Below are positions 23,607 through 33,912 of a DNA stretch of 64,000 bases, one piece after another. Origin of the DNA: Adiantum capillus-veneris (Eukaryota > Streptophyta > Polypodiopsida > Polypodiales > Pteridaceae); contig CM043971.1 in the NCBI GenBank assembly GCA_014529385.2, forward strand, positions 28,659,709-28,723,708, written 5' to 3'. Each line of letters begins with the position of its first letter. Position 1 is the stretch's first letter. The translations under genes were made by a program, and so were the position numbers. A model generated the notes under the pieces. It made no database searches and had not been told where the DNA came from. It saw only the letters and a program-made list of their open reading frames with translations.

Positions 23607-24343
23607 TAACATATGTGAAAAGGAGGGTTCTCTTTTTGTTTTCCTTAATACAAATATCCCACATAATGTGAGAATTATTAAGAAAAGAAAAGAAAAGCAG
23701 AGTTCTCTCAAGAACACAAGAGTGTGTGTCCTCATGTGTGCCCAACTTTGGAGGTCTGTCCGCAGTCCACAGGCTTGCAAGAGCCCAACAATGGCGATGG
23801 AAACTTTCATAGTTACAACTAGCTCCACGCCCATTCATTAAAAAGTATGAGTACGGCCGGTTGCCTTCGGTAGCCTCTCTCTCTCTCTTTCACTCCCCCT
23901 CTTTATCGCATGCTTCTCTCACTTGGCATTTAGCCTTCATCTCGCAGATAGAGACACGTGTAAAGGGTTACAACCTCCGCCATATTATGTTAGTAGATAT
24001 GGCCTATCTTCTATGAAGAGCCAAAAAGTTGGGAGTTAAATCCTATTTTAGCCCTCTCAAGGTTTGAGAACATGAAGGAAACTCGTTGCATTGCCACTTG
24101 TCACTATCTTATGCCAAATCGGGGCTCTACGAGGCAGCATCCATGGTTGAGATTAGGCATGATACATTGCAGATGCTTTTGATTGTTGTTAGATCGTCTC
24201 GATCACCTAGGGGTAAACTGAGGACAAACTAGGGATGAGCTATTTACCCCTAATTTACCCCAAGTTTATCCCTAGTTTGCCAAGGGAGTCGGACTCTTAA
24301 GACGGCACCCGTTATCAAAGATGGTTAATCTCTCTCGTGGATC
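23607..24343. other. Non-coding spacer
   Basis: No domain or RNA gene is visible. It contains a short CT run near 23876-23888. Confidence 0.5.
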
Positions 24344-24351
24344 CCCACGTG

Positions 24352-24558
24352 CAGTGTTCGGGAAAAATGTGTCTCAGCTTAATATCGTGCCGTTTTCAAT
24401 TTCTAAAATGCCGGTTAAGAGCAAAGGGAAAAGGAGAAATTCTGCCCCAAAATAGAGAAAAATAGTGTAAAAACCCAAAAAAAAGACCTAATTTCCTCTT
24501 GACAAAATCAAGAAAAGGGATTTTGTATGTTTGGAAAAACGATTTTTCCCGAACACTG
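24352..24558. mobile_element. 207-bp hAT-like MITE
   Basis: The terminal inverted repeats are CAGTGTTCGGGAAAAAT at the left and its complement ending CCCGAACACTG at the right, 17 matching bases. They are flanked by a perfect 8-base target duplication CCCACGTG (24344-24351 and 24559-24566). An 8-bp duplication with a CA-TG-type terminus is characteristic of the hAT superfamily. There is no coding capacity; the interior is A-rich. Confidence 0.9.
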
Positions 24559-24691
24559 CCCACGTGGCAACTTCGATGCTGAAGCTATCGTTATATGATT
24601 CATTCGAAATGAACTGCAACTTGGGCCAATAATTTTTTTGTGCTAGAATAAAATTTTGTAATTATAGAATTGTATTTTTGAGGAGTGTGAC

Positions 24692-24692
24692 A

Positions 24693-24739
<47 letters not shown>
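24692..24739 (+). repeat. Compound (TG)n(AG)n microsatellite
   Basis: A TG run is followed directly by an AG run. The minus-strand frame of 79 codons across it is low complexity. Confidence 0.97.
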
Positions 24740-24743
<4 letters not shown>

Positions 24744-24744
24744 A

Positions 24745-26160
24745 GCAGAGAGGGTTCTTTTCCACTCTCCTCTCTTTTCTTTGATGGGTGCCAAAAAGGA
24801 CCCTTCACTCGTACACTTGCATGCGCAGAAAGGGACCATTACACGTCATCCCTCCTTCCGATAAGGACAGCTGAGTACTTTTTAAATGGCTTGCCACGCT
24901 GGATTTTCCTTTTTCCAGCCCTTTAAATAATTTATCTCCCATCCACTGACGTCATTGCCTAGCTTCTTCCTTTTTTGATGCTAGATTCTCAAATGCCATT
25001 TTTTTTATACCCACAACTTTACAAGTGATTGATAAAGCAGCTAAAAAGTACTTTTCTTTCATATTGCTTTATTTTCCATTATAGTTTTTTGGTGGTTGAA
25101 TAGAAAATATTTTCTCTTCCTACTGAGCTAGAATATTTTCTCTCTCAACTAAAAAATTAGAATATTTTTTGCTTTTTTCTTGCTCTGGCGGTATCAAATA
25201 ATACTTTTTTCCCTTCAAAAAGGGATTGCGTAGGATTTTCCATGAGAGAGGGCATATTTTATGAGCTTCAAAAGGAAAAAAATTTCACAGTTTTCCTGTT
25301 TTAAAAAATGCAGATTTTCTTGCAGCATTGGTTGAGGACTCAGGAGAGTCAAAAAGTGCTTTTTATTGTCAGAAAAGCAGTTTTTAATAATTTCTAGCGG
25401 GATTAAAAGCTGTAAACAAATGGTTTTCCTGCATAGAAAAACGTCATGTCCCACGAAAAGCATATGCGTTGATTGAGTTTTTTAATTTAATTTTAAAAAA
25501 CCGAAAAAGAACCTTGCAACTTGCCTCTTTTCAAGGACACGCCAATGATAGCAGTGTAGCAGATTATTCAAAAAAATGTCAAAAAGGGTAAAAAGAACAG
25601 GATTTTTAGTAAATATTTCTTTAATCATTCATGTTTGGGTTAAATAAAGATTTTTATTTTTGCCATTATGCCACAGTGCTTGGCAGCCGTGCCTCCAGAC
25701 TCCAGACAGGCGTTCTGGTAGAGAGCGCGCCAGGTGGCGAGGTTGGATTCGTCAAGACGCTCTGAATGATAAAGGTGACGTCTCCCGCATGCGAGGAGGT
25801 GCTGGCATTTGAAGGCTGCCGCCTGCCGGCCTTCTCATTGACGAGTCAGAGATCCAGAGGTCAATTGTGGTAATTATTAATTACTTCCACCCCCTTTTGG
25901 CCAATCAATTCAATTTTCCTGTCCAAATATGAAAAATTCACCAGTTGTTGGCAGCTGGCGATGTCCTTAAGGACAAGCTTGTGGAATTCTAGTCGCCAAA
26001 AATTTACCCTAAAGGTCGGTTTAAAGGAGGGGTGATAGTATGAACGGCAGGCCCCAAGCCTCATCCATAAAGGACACGGGGTCAAGTCGAGGGATCGACG
26101 GCGTTGCGGAGATCCACCGTTGATTAAAGATCCACGCGAACAAAAAATTAAGGTTCCCAA
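24745..26160. other. Non-coding stretch; 25870-26160 may be SINE body
   Basis: AT-rich to about 25650, then a GC-richer block. No protein domain was recognised. If the tRNA-like segment at 26165-26225 is the head of a minus-strand SINE, its body would run leftward through this block. Confidence 0.4.
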
Positions 26161-26164
26161 CCGG

Positions 26165-26225
26165 CCGTCGCGCCTTGAACCCCAGACCTCCCCCGCTACA
26201 CTCCTCAACTCTATCCAACCCGCCT
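26165..26225 (-). mobile_element. Possible tRNA-derived SINE head
   Basis: On the minus strand, an A-box-like TGGATAGAGTTG lies near 26205-26216 and a B-box-like GGGGTTCAAGGC at 26172-26183. GGGGGAGGTCTG lies between them, which is the spacing and wording of the 3' half of plant tRNA-derived SINEs. It is not a functional tRNA, because the arms do not pair well. No tail or flanking duplication was identified. Confidence 0.4.
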
Positions 26226-26466
26226 ATCGCACATCACTGCAGGTAATGCGACAACTGTAGTACATAAATCTTGCCTCCCCCCTTGCTGGCGGAGATCCGA
26301 CGGCCCAAATCGTGCGCCAAACCGTGAACTCGCCCCTACCGTCGATCCCATGAGTTGGACCTCGTGTCAATTATAAACGAGGGGCCACAAAGGTTACTGT
26401 TCAAGAAAGTCGTTTCCCTAGACGGCCATGTTTGCTCCTTCTAAAGATGACAACCGGAAGTACTCA
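26226..26466. other. Non-coding spacer
   Basis: Moderately GC-rich, with no recognisable feature. Confidence 0.4.
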
Positions 26467-26475
26467 TAAAATTTT

Positions 26476-26948
26476 GGGAAAATTACCAAAATACCTCTCT
26501 AATTTGTGAAAATTCTCAAAAAAAATCAAAAATCCCCAAAATACCCCCGCCATATTTTGTCATAATTTTCCAAAATGCCCTTCGAATTTTTCAAAATTCC
26601 CAAAATACCCCTAGTTGTGAGATTAAATTTTTCCAAAGATAAAAAAATTTGGACCTTTCATAAGAGACTGATTGTCTATCAATACAAGATACTAAAACTA
26701 GAGACTGATTGTCTATCAATACAAGATACTAAAACTAGAATTTGAGTAGGTTATGTAGGCCTTGGAGATGAATTGCTTCATTATTTTTAGATATAATTGC
26801 CCTTTCTTGCGAGGTAATTTGTGACAAATTACATGCTAAGCACTCAAAAACGGATCTTGATTGTCAAGCTTGAATAATCCAACCAAAATAGATACAAGGG
26901 TATTTTGGGAATTTCCACAAATTAGAGGGGTATTTTGGTAATTTTCCC
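26476..26948. mobile_element. 473-bp foldback/MULE-like MITE
   Basis: Long imperfect inverted repeats of about 50 bases begin GGGAAAATTACCAAAATACC at 26476 and end with the complement at 26948. Candidate flanking duplications TAAAATTTT and TAAAAATTTT differ by one A. The interior carries a 37-base tandem duplication (26664-26737). No transposase is present. The length of the target repeat points to a Mutator-like class, inferred only. Confidence 0.75.
26664..26737. repeat. 37-base tandem duplication
   Basis: GAGACTGATTGTCTATCAAT and the rest of the unit occur twice, at 26664 and 26701, perfectly or nearly so, within the foldback element. Confidence 0.95.
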
Positions 26949-26987
26949 TAAAAATTTTCAAATTTGTAGGATTTTTTGAACTAGTTA

Positions 26988-27241
26988 GACTATGGTCACG
27001 CAAGGCTTAGTTATCATTTATTTGAACAAAAAATGAACATAAAATCAATAACTATGTCCACTCTTTGTAACTATGCCGATTTTGGCATAGTTGTGAAGTT
27101 CAAGGCTTAGTTGGGAGGATGAATGAACAACTAAGCCTCGGGTGACCATGCAAGAGGCTTAGTTGTTCATTTAATGTTGTGGTTGGGCATAGTTGGCTTA
27201 GTCATCTATAACTGATAATTAAGCCTTGCGTGACCATAGCC
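26988..27241. mobile_element. 254-bp TTA-flanked MITE (Tourist-like)
   Basis: The inverted repeats start GACTATGGTCACGCAAGGC at the left and end in the complement of GGCTATGGTCACGCAAGGC at the right; similarity runs about 30 bases. The flanks are TTA on both sides (26985-26987 and 27242-27244), as in PIF/Harbinger MITEs. Inside, AATGAACAACTAAGCCTC (about 27122) is answered by its perfect complement ending near 27171, giving a central hairpin. The whole element can fold back on itself. Confidence 0.8.
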
Positions 27242-27379
27242 TTACTTGTATTTTTCAATGGGTTTTCTTCCCTTTCCCTTGGTTTCAAACCAACTAATTT
27301 GGATTTTGAAGCGGCTCGAGGCCAAGCTGGGGCAAACCTTTCACAAACACTGCAAAATTCCAGCTTGGGAATCTTGAAC

Positions 27380-27383
<4 letters not shown>

Positions 27384-27426
<43 letters not shown>
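27384..27426 (+). repeat. (GA)n microsatellite
   Basis: A GA run of about 43 bases just upstream of the first recognisable LINE L3 coding sequence. Confidence 0.97.
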
Positions 27427-27429
<3 letters not shown>

Positions 27430-27699
27430 TGAGGCTCTGAGCTCTGTACTAGGCTGCAACCACGATGCATGCAACATTATTTCGTCCCTACCCTTTCCCC
27501 TTCGCCACTCGGTTTTGTTCATGTATGCTCCTCGTACTGATCTCCGTTTGCATCCTTCCCCTTTGCGGAGGAGGCATGACGCTTCACGATGCATTGCAAA
27601 ACGGGATCATCAGAAATGTTGAGCAATCTACCCCCAATGAGGTGACCCTCTACAACATCGAGGTGCTCCCCTTGGAAGCTTCCCAACCAGAGCCCCCCT

Positions 27700-29115
27700 C
27701 ACCGAGCAGGACAAGGATGGCAAGTGCACTCACAAAGGCCTTCCTCTCATAGTCCAATATCCTATGCACATGCTCTCTAGGCCAGGAATCAATGTTAACC
27801 TAGTTTTGTAGCAGCAACACCTAGATCCTCTCAACTCTCTCACCATAAGAGTTGGAGCACCTATCAACAACTTTTTTGCTCACCCTTTCTCTCTTTAGGG
27901 GCCCATCCAGGTAAATTCTCAATCGCCTCTGCATAATGGTCGATTTCCCCTAATGCCCAATGTTTGGAATAATGTTGACATTCATCAGCAAGAAGATTTG
28001 GAAAATAATGTTAAAGAGAACCGCCATTTCACCGTACCCCAACATGAACAATTGCCCAACCATTCTAGGGAAATGGAGGAATCGTCAAGGAATTAAAAAG
28101 TGGGTAATCCTCTTGAAAGTGACAATTTTGGTGATGACCATAACCTTGGCTCTGGTGGTGAGGGTGAAGCGATTATGGGGTCTATTGAACTAGAAAACTG
28201 ATTTAAACATCTGCAGAAAGAATTGTTATTGGACTTTGTCATGATCTTAGGCCAACTGTATAAGGTTCTTAAACAACAGATCTCTCAAGAGTGGGAGGTT
28301 AGAAATTTTTTCCCTTCTCAAGTTCATTATCTACCTATAGCATCTACTATCCGCCTAACAACTACTATCTATACTTCTTTGATGATGTTGACAGTGCTTT
28401 GTACGTCATCAGCAAAGGCTAGTGGCTTATTAGGAACACTCCATTTTTGTGTTCAAGTGGCATGAGGGTTTTGACCCCAAGGGTAAGAAGCCCTCAATTG
28501 TGCCTGTTTGGATTGATTTTCCTTTCCTTGGTTGAAACAGGTAGGAGCTCAAGTTGGTAAGGTCTTGGGTCAAAAACCTTATAATGGGATCCTCAGTTGC
28601 TCATTGAGGTTGATACAAATTCTCCTCTTAAGGACACTATTCCTTTGAAGGACCAATTGGGGAAAAGTTTCTCCATGTTCAAAAAATTATCTATAGGAAC
28701 TTACCTAATGTCTATTTTCATTGCCTTAGATAAGGACACCTCATTGAGGATCAAGATTTGAAGAACAAGGTTCAAAAGGACGCAGATAAGGGGAAAGAAG
28801 TAAAAGACAATAATCATGGTTTCCAACAGGTGAAAAGAAGAGGAAATAATAGAGATAGACCTCCTAGAAATAATGGCAGTAGATATGTCAACAAATATGG
28901 AGCTTTGCTTGATGAAGTTTTTGACCCTTCCATAGCAAAGAGAGATGATGACGAGGTTGATGATGCTTCCACTTCCCAACGTGTCAATGAAGTTCATAAG
29001 GATAGTGAACAACCTAACCCAAACCCCTCCAAACCACCAATTACCCATGAAACCCTTCTATCTCCACAAAAGGCTAGGGGATTGTCTTTTTACTCTAATG
29101 ACTGAGATGAGGGCG
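27700..29115 (+). pseudogene. LINE L3 ORF1 (gag-like) remnant
   Basis: Coding traces in shifting frames begin near 27720 (VQYPMHMLSRPGINVN). They continue through a DUF4283-like domain at 28380-28540 (FFDDVDSALYVISKG, then FKWHEGFDPKGKKPS and PVWIDFP) and a degraded CCHC knuckle near 28710 (YFHC, GHLIEDQ). A basic/acidic tail lies in the 115-codon frame at 28758-29105. This layout is that of ORF1 of plant L1-type LINEs. Several stops and frameshifts show it is non-functional. Confidence 0.75.
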
Positions 29116-29199
29116 AACACTGTGCCACTGTCACTCAGGTTAACTCACCACCCTCTAATCCAGAGGGACACATAAAGGCTAATAGGAAGTAAATAAGTT

Positions 29200-31100
29200 T
29201 TCTCAATCACCTCTAAACTCAATTGATATCCTTATGACATAAGATGAAGAAGAAACTCTCCCCCTTCAAGTTAGCAAAGCAAATAGGAACAAGGAGAAGT
29301 CTATTGATCCTAATAGAGCTTCAATTTCTTCAGTGAAACGCTTCAATTTTTTTTTTAAATGAATCATTCAAGTTCAGGTCTTTCTCTCAATTGCAAAGGT
29401 CTTACAAACCCAATAAGGGCTGTTAGCAATAAAAATTAGCTACACGTATCTCCAAGTACATATTGACTTTATCTGCCTATAAGAAGTTAAAGTCAAAGGG
29501 TAGGTTCTTGACTTCAACCTCCAAAGGATTAATAGGACTCATAAATGGTTTTTCTCTAACCATCCTGCAGGGAAGGAGGCGTTGTCTTGGGAATTTCCCT
29601 CAGTCACATGAACAACTGATCACTAATGTTGAGTATGGTCAAAAGAGTCACTGGTTGCTATAGCTTTTAAATAACCTTTCAAGTATACATTGGTTTGCAT
29701 TCAGGCATCTAAATTCAATTCTGAAAGGAGTGCCACTTGGTCATAAGTCTATGATCTTCCTTACCCTCTTATGATCATAGGTGATTTTAACAAAGATGGA
29801 TGTCAAGCTAAATCCCACAAAGAAAATGTTGACACTACCTGACTTTTTTTTTCCAATATTTTCTCTTCTCCCCCTTGAGAAATAGGAAGATAACAAATGC
29901 CATAGCAAAGACTAAGACTGTCAAAAAGAAAATAGTGCTTCATCATGTGGCTAAGCTATTAGGACAGAAGGGGAGATAAGAGAAACTATTGGACAACTAA
30001 AGCTTGGCAAAACTCCTGGTCTAGATGGTGTGCCTATTGAATTCTACTTTTTGTATCAAGACCTTTTGACACCTTTTCTGATTCTGGCTTGGCTAGAAAC
30101 CCTAGCTCTTGGAGCCCTCTCCTCCTCAATAAATGCTGGGGTAATCAAATTGATACACAAGAAAGGCTCAAGGGAGGAATTAAACTAATGGCCTATAACA
30201 TGTCTGACTTCTATCTATAAGATTATTTCTTTGTCTTTGGCTAGAAGGCTCAGCCCTCTCATGGATTGATTCATTCTTAAAGAGAAAAAAGGGTTTATTA
30301 AAGGAAGATTCATTTTAGATGCTATCTCCCTTTGGGAAGGAATGGAGTATGCTGAAGAAATGGATCAAGACTTTATTTTCTTTAAAATTGATTTTGACAA
30401 GGCATGTGATAGAATAGGTTGGGAATTCATTCTTTAGAGCCTACATGATGTGGGTTTGGGTAGAAGCTTTATTAATTTGTGCACATTTTGTTCGGGAATG
30501 ATTCTTCTAGAATATCTATTTATGGTACTTTGATTAATGCAATTCCTCTTCACAAGTCTATCAAACAGGATTGCCCTTTGTCTCCTTTGCTTTATGAAAT
30601 TTCATCTGTTGCCTTGGCTGACAGGTCAAAGACCTACTTCATCAAGGAAAATTGAAGGCTATCAATATTGAACGTTTTGTTGAAGAACTTTGTCTTCAAC
30701 AACATTTTGTAGATTGGTTAGAAATTATGCGTAGTTTGTTGAATTTTTCAACGAATTCTTAAATCTTTTTTGTCTGGCAAGTGGCTCTATGATCAATCAT
30801 GCAAAAATAGGCTTCAAAGTGTCTAAGGGGAGTACCCAATCGTTGTCATTTAATCTGGATATATGCCTATTGAGGATGGCTAGATTTTCAAGCTTCTAGG
30901 TATACCCATGGGATTCAAGGTTTCCTTTAATTAAAGATGGAATTAGGTGCTTGACAAATTCAAGAAGAAGCTATTTACTTAGCAAAATCACCAACCTAAC
31001 CTAAAGTCCACAGTAATTTAAAAAATTCAATATCATGTGTCTGCTCTATCTGTGTAGGCTGCACCTCTTGCCTCTACCTACCCCTCCACTTTGTTGACCT
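29200..31100 (+). pseudogene. LINE L3 ORF2 endonuclease and reverse transcriptase remnant
   Basis: An endonuclease motif MIIGDFN is at about 29768. RT motifs follow: GKTPGLDGVPIEFY (30007), NAGVIKLIHKKGS, WPITCLTSIYKII, KGFIKGRFILDAISLWEGMEY, FFKIDFDKACDRI, and PLHKSIKQDCPLSPLL near 30550. Where the catalytic FADD would lie the sequence reads FVDW (about 30708), so the active site is gone. Frames change repeatedly. No A tail or flanking duplication was seen. Confidence 0.8.
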
Positions 31101-31635
31101 ATTCCGTGGCGCCTGGCGTGCCCTTCATGGAGAGCTGTTTTGCTACATATCACCTAATGCTTCACCCTACGTAGAAGCAACTTGACCCTGTCACATTCCC
31201 GACAACCCTGTTCCCATATATGTAGCACAAGCAACAAAGATGGAGGGAGAGGGAGATGTGTCCACTACTACAAATAGAATTTTCCATGCGATCACTAAAT
31301 TTTGCATGGCATACCGTGCCTATGCAAAGTCGCATGCAAAGTGCAGTTTGGCGCTAATGTTCAATCAGTTTAGTGATCTTTAAATTCATTATAAATGATT
31401 TTGTTACGCAACGAGGTCCACGATCTCTCAAGATTCACCTCCTTATGTCCTTTTCAAAATGTGTAATACCTACTAGGGCATTTTTTTTAAATCACTAGAC
31501 ACACATTCCTCTCCCAACCATGATGTGGACTCTCCGTTGCAACGCTCACTTATCGACTCCAAACAACTCAAGTTATATGTTTCGTTCAATTCCATAGGTC
31601 ATATTTGATCTTTGAGGATGGTAATGAAATCAATC

Positions 31636-31638
<3 letters not shown>
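31101..31638. other. Non-coding stretch
   Basis: It contains CACTACTACAAA at 31263, reminiscent of a CACTA terminus but without a partner. Nothing else was recognised. Confidence 0.4.

Positions 31639-31716
<78 letters not shown>
31639..31716 (+). repeat. Compound (CT)n(CA)n microsatellite
   Basis: A CT run to about 31670 is followed by a CA run to 31716. A GA run follows at 31782-31805. Confidence 0.97.
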
Positions 31717-31718
<2 letters not shown>

Positions 31719-31805
31719 GGACCTTACTTTTTTCTCATGGGAGAGGGGATGCAATGAAATATGCTTTGTTTGATAATCATGGAGAGAGAGAGAGAGAGAG
31801 AGAGA

Positions 31806-33648
31806 TCATGCCATAGTGTAAACATATTCAACACTTTAAAAAACTTAAAATACCCATGTGAAAGTGCTCCTTGCGCAACAAAAATGAAGGGATTCTACTT
31901 GTGCTGAATTATTGAAACCAATTCACTTTAAGAGAAAGAATAAGGTATTTGCTAAGTGGCTCATGTGATCTCACAAAGATGCTCATCATAAATCGAAAGC
32001 TTTCAAGTTTCTTAATCAAGTAAAGCTGTTGAAAAGGAAAGACATTTAGAACGTGTGCTTCTTGATCTCAAGTAAGGATTTAGCTTGATTTTGTTTGACT
32101 ACAGTTCCTTCTATACTTTGCATTTTCCTCTTTTCATACAACACCACCACCACTAGAGATTGAATCCTTACGCAAAATTGTTTTATTGTTTGACCCATCA
32201 TTAACGTTGCAACTATGTCCTAGTATGCATAAGTATAGGAAACAAAAAGCACCATAAAAATAAAAAGTAATAGAAAAAGCCCATTAAAATGAAAAGTTAA
32301 AAGACTTTTCATCTCCATAGAAAAAAAGTGGCCGAATGTATTTATTCTCCATTACCTTTTTTTTAAGGTTTCTTTCTCTTTAGAATTTTTTTGCACTATG
32401 TAGGTAGATTTTTATTGCGCTATGTAAAATCGTGAAATCATATCAATAGGAGTCTGCTATACAAGTTTAGTGTAATCCCACCATATGTAGGTGAGATTAC
32501 ACTAAACCTAGGTTTTTTTTGAATTTTTTGAAGCATTATTTGACATGAGAAGGCAAGCATACATAAACAAGGTGAGGAGTGACTAAGGCGTCATGAAATA
32601 TTAAGGGAGGATGAGAGTTATGAGGAGTAGGTTTAAATGAGTACATGCCATTTTTGTTGTGTTTTAATACAATCACAAATGCCTTATATGTTGTGAAGGG
32701 CCCCACTTAAACTAAGTGAAAGACACACATTAGCACTTTTTCAAAAAATAAAAAGGCTCATTGTCAAATTAAAACAAAAGAATATTTTAATGCTTTCGTG
32801 AAAAAGGATAGGTCTAATAAGCATAAAAAATAATATAACAATTTTTTAAATTTTTTAATCTGTAAAATTCTCTCCAAAAGAAAGTTAGATAGATGATCCT
32901 AAAAACAACGAATCATACATGCACTCCATGCTCAACATGAGCGATGGGTGACCCAAGAAAGAAAATTAGGAAGAAAGACACAAATGTATAAGGTGCATTC
33001 CACCATCTCTATTTATAGGCACACAAATAATCTTTTGACTTTTCATCTTCATGGTCTTTTCATTTCCTAAACTCGCCCTTTATTTATGCACTCGAGATGT
33101 TTTGAAATGATTTTTAATTTTTCGAGATTGGGGAGACTCACTAGCTTGCTATTATTAATAAGACAATGTAGCTGAATGGACTTTCATGGAGTCCTTAAAT
33201 GAAATGACTCTTTCACAAATAAGTTATTAAGGAAAGTTTCATTGAGTCAATACTTCACATCATGGGATCGAACTCCTCTGAATGCATTCCTTAATCCCTT
33301 GTTCTCTAAGGCCTTTTGGTGCACGCGACCATCTTAGTCAATGACTTCTCTTACAAGAAGAGGAAGGAAAAAGGGTTTTCGATGTCACTATCTTGCCATG
33401 TGGCACTAAATTGACGAGCTTTATCTAACGGTCCACAATGCTCCCAAGAATTAAGGCTTATGTAAGCAAAACAAAAAGAAAAAAAAGACTCCATAAGGTC
33501 AGAATAAAGGAAAGAAAAAAGTGGGTCCCTTGTTGATATTTACCTATTAATTCAAAATTCGTGATAGATTTCAACACTGATAGGTCTGATAGCTCCTTGG
33601 TTGATGTTCTAGAAAAGAGAGGTGGTTTTGATACACAAAATATTTCAT
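31806..33648. other. AT-rich non-coding stretch
   Basis: No coding or RNA gene signal apart from the hairpin at 32465-32507. Confidence 0.5.
32465..32507. repeat. 18-bp hairpin followed by a T run
   Basis: The arms GTTTAGTGTAATCCCACC and GGTGAGATTACACTAAAC pair over 18 positions with one mismatch, around a 7-base loop. Eight Ts follow at 32513-32520. It could be a tiny foldback element relic or a transcribed hairpin. Confidence 0.8.
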
Positions 33649-33670
33649 GGGGGGGGGGGGGGGGGGGGGG
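33649..33670 (+). repeat. G22 homopolymer
   Basis: Twenty-two consecutive Gs. It produces a Pro run in a minus-strand frame that is not a gene, and can form G-quadruplexes. Confidence 0.95.
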
Positions 33671-33731
33671 CTTTTCAAACACCCTTTGAATGAACATATG
33701 ACACATGATATATTCTCAAAGTTGCACCTTA

Positions 33732-33912
33732 GCCTTTCAAAATCTTACAAGCTTTCAAAATCACACATGTAAGCCCTTCACGCATTGCCAAACTTTATGG
33801 AGTTTAATTTGGAGCCCTTTTGTTGGCCTTTCAAAATCATAGAAACACATGTAATCCTTCAAGGGTTCCTAAACTTTATGGACTTTAATGTGGAGCTCTC
33901 TTGCATGTGTGT
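33732..33912. repeat. 94-base imperfect tandem duplication
   Basis: Two copies begin GCCTTTCAAAATC at 33732 and 33826. They share ACACATGTAA, AAACTTTATGGA and TTTAAT-TGGAGC in order. Confidence 0.85.
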
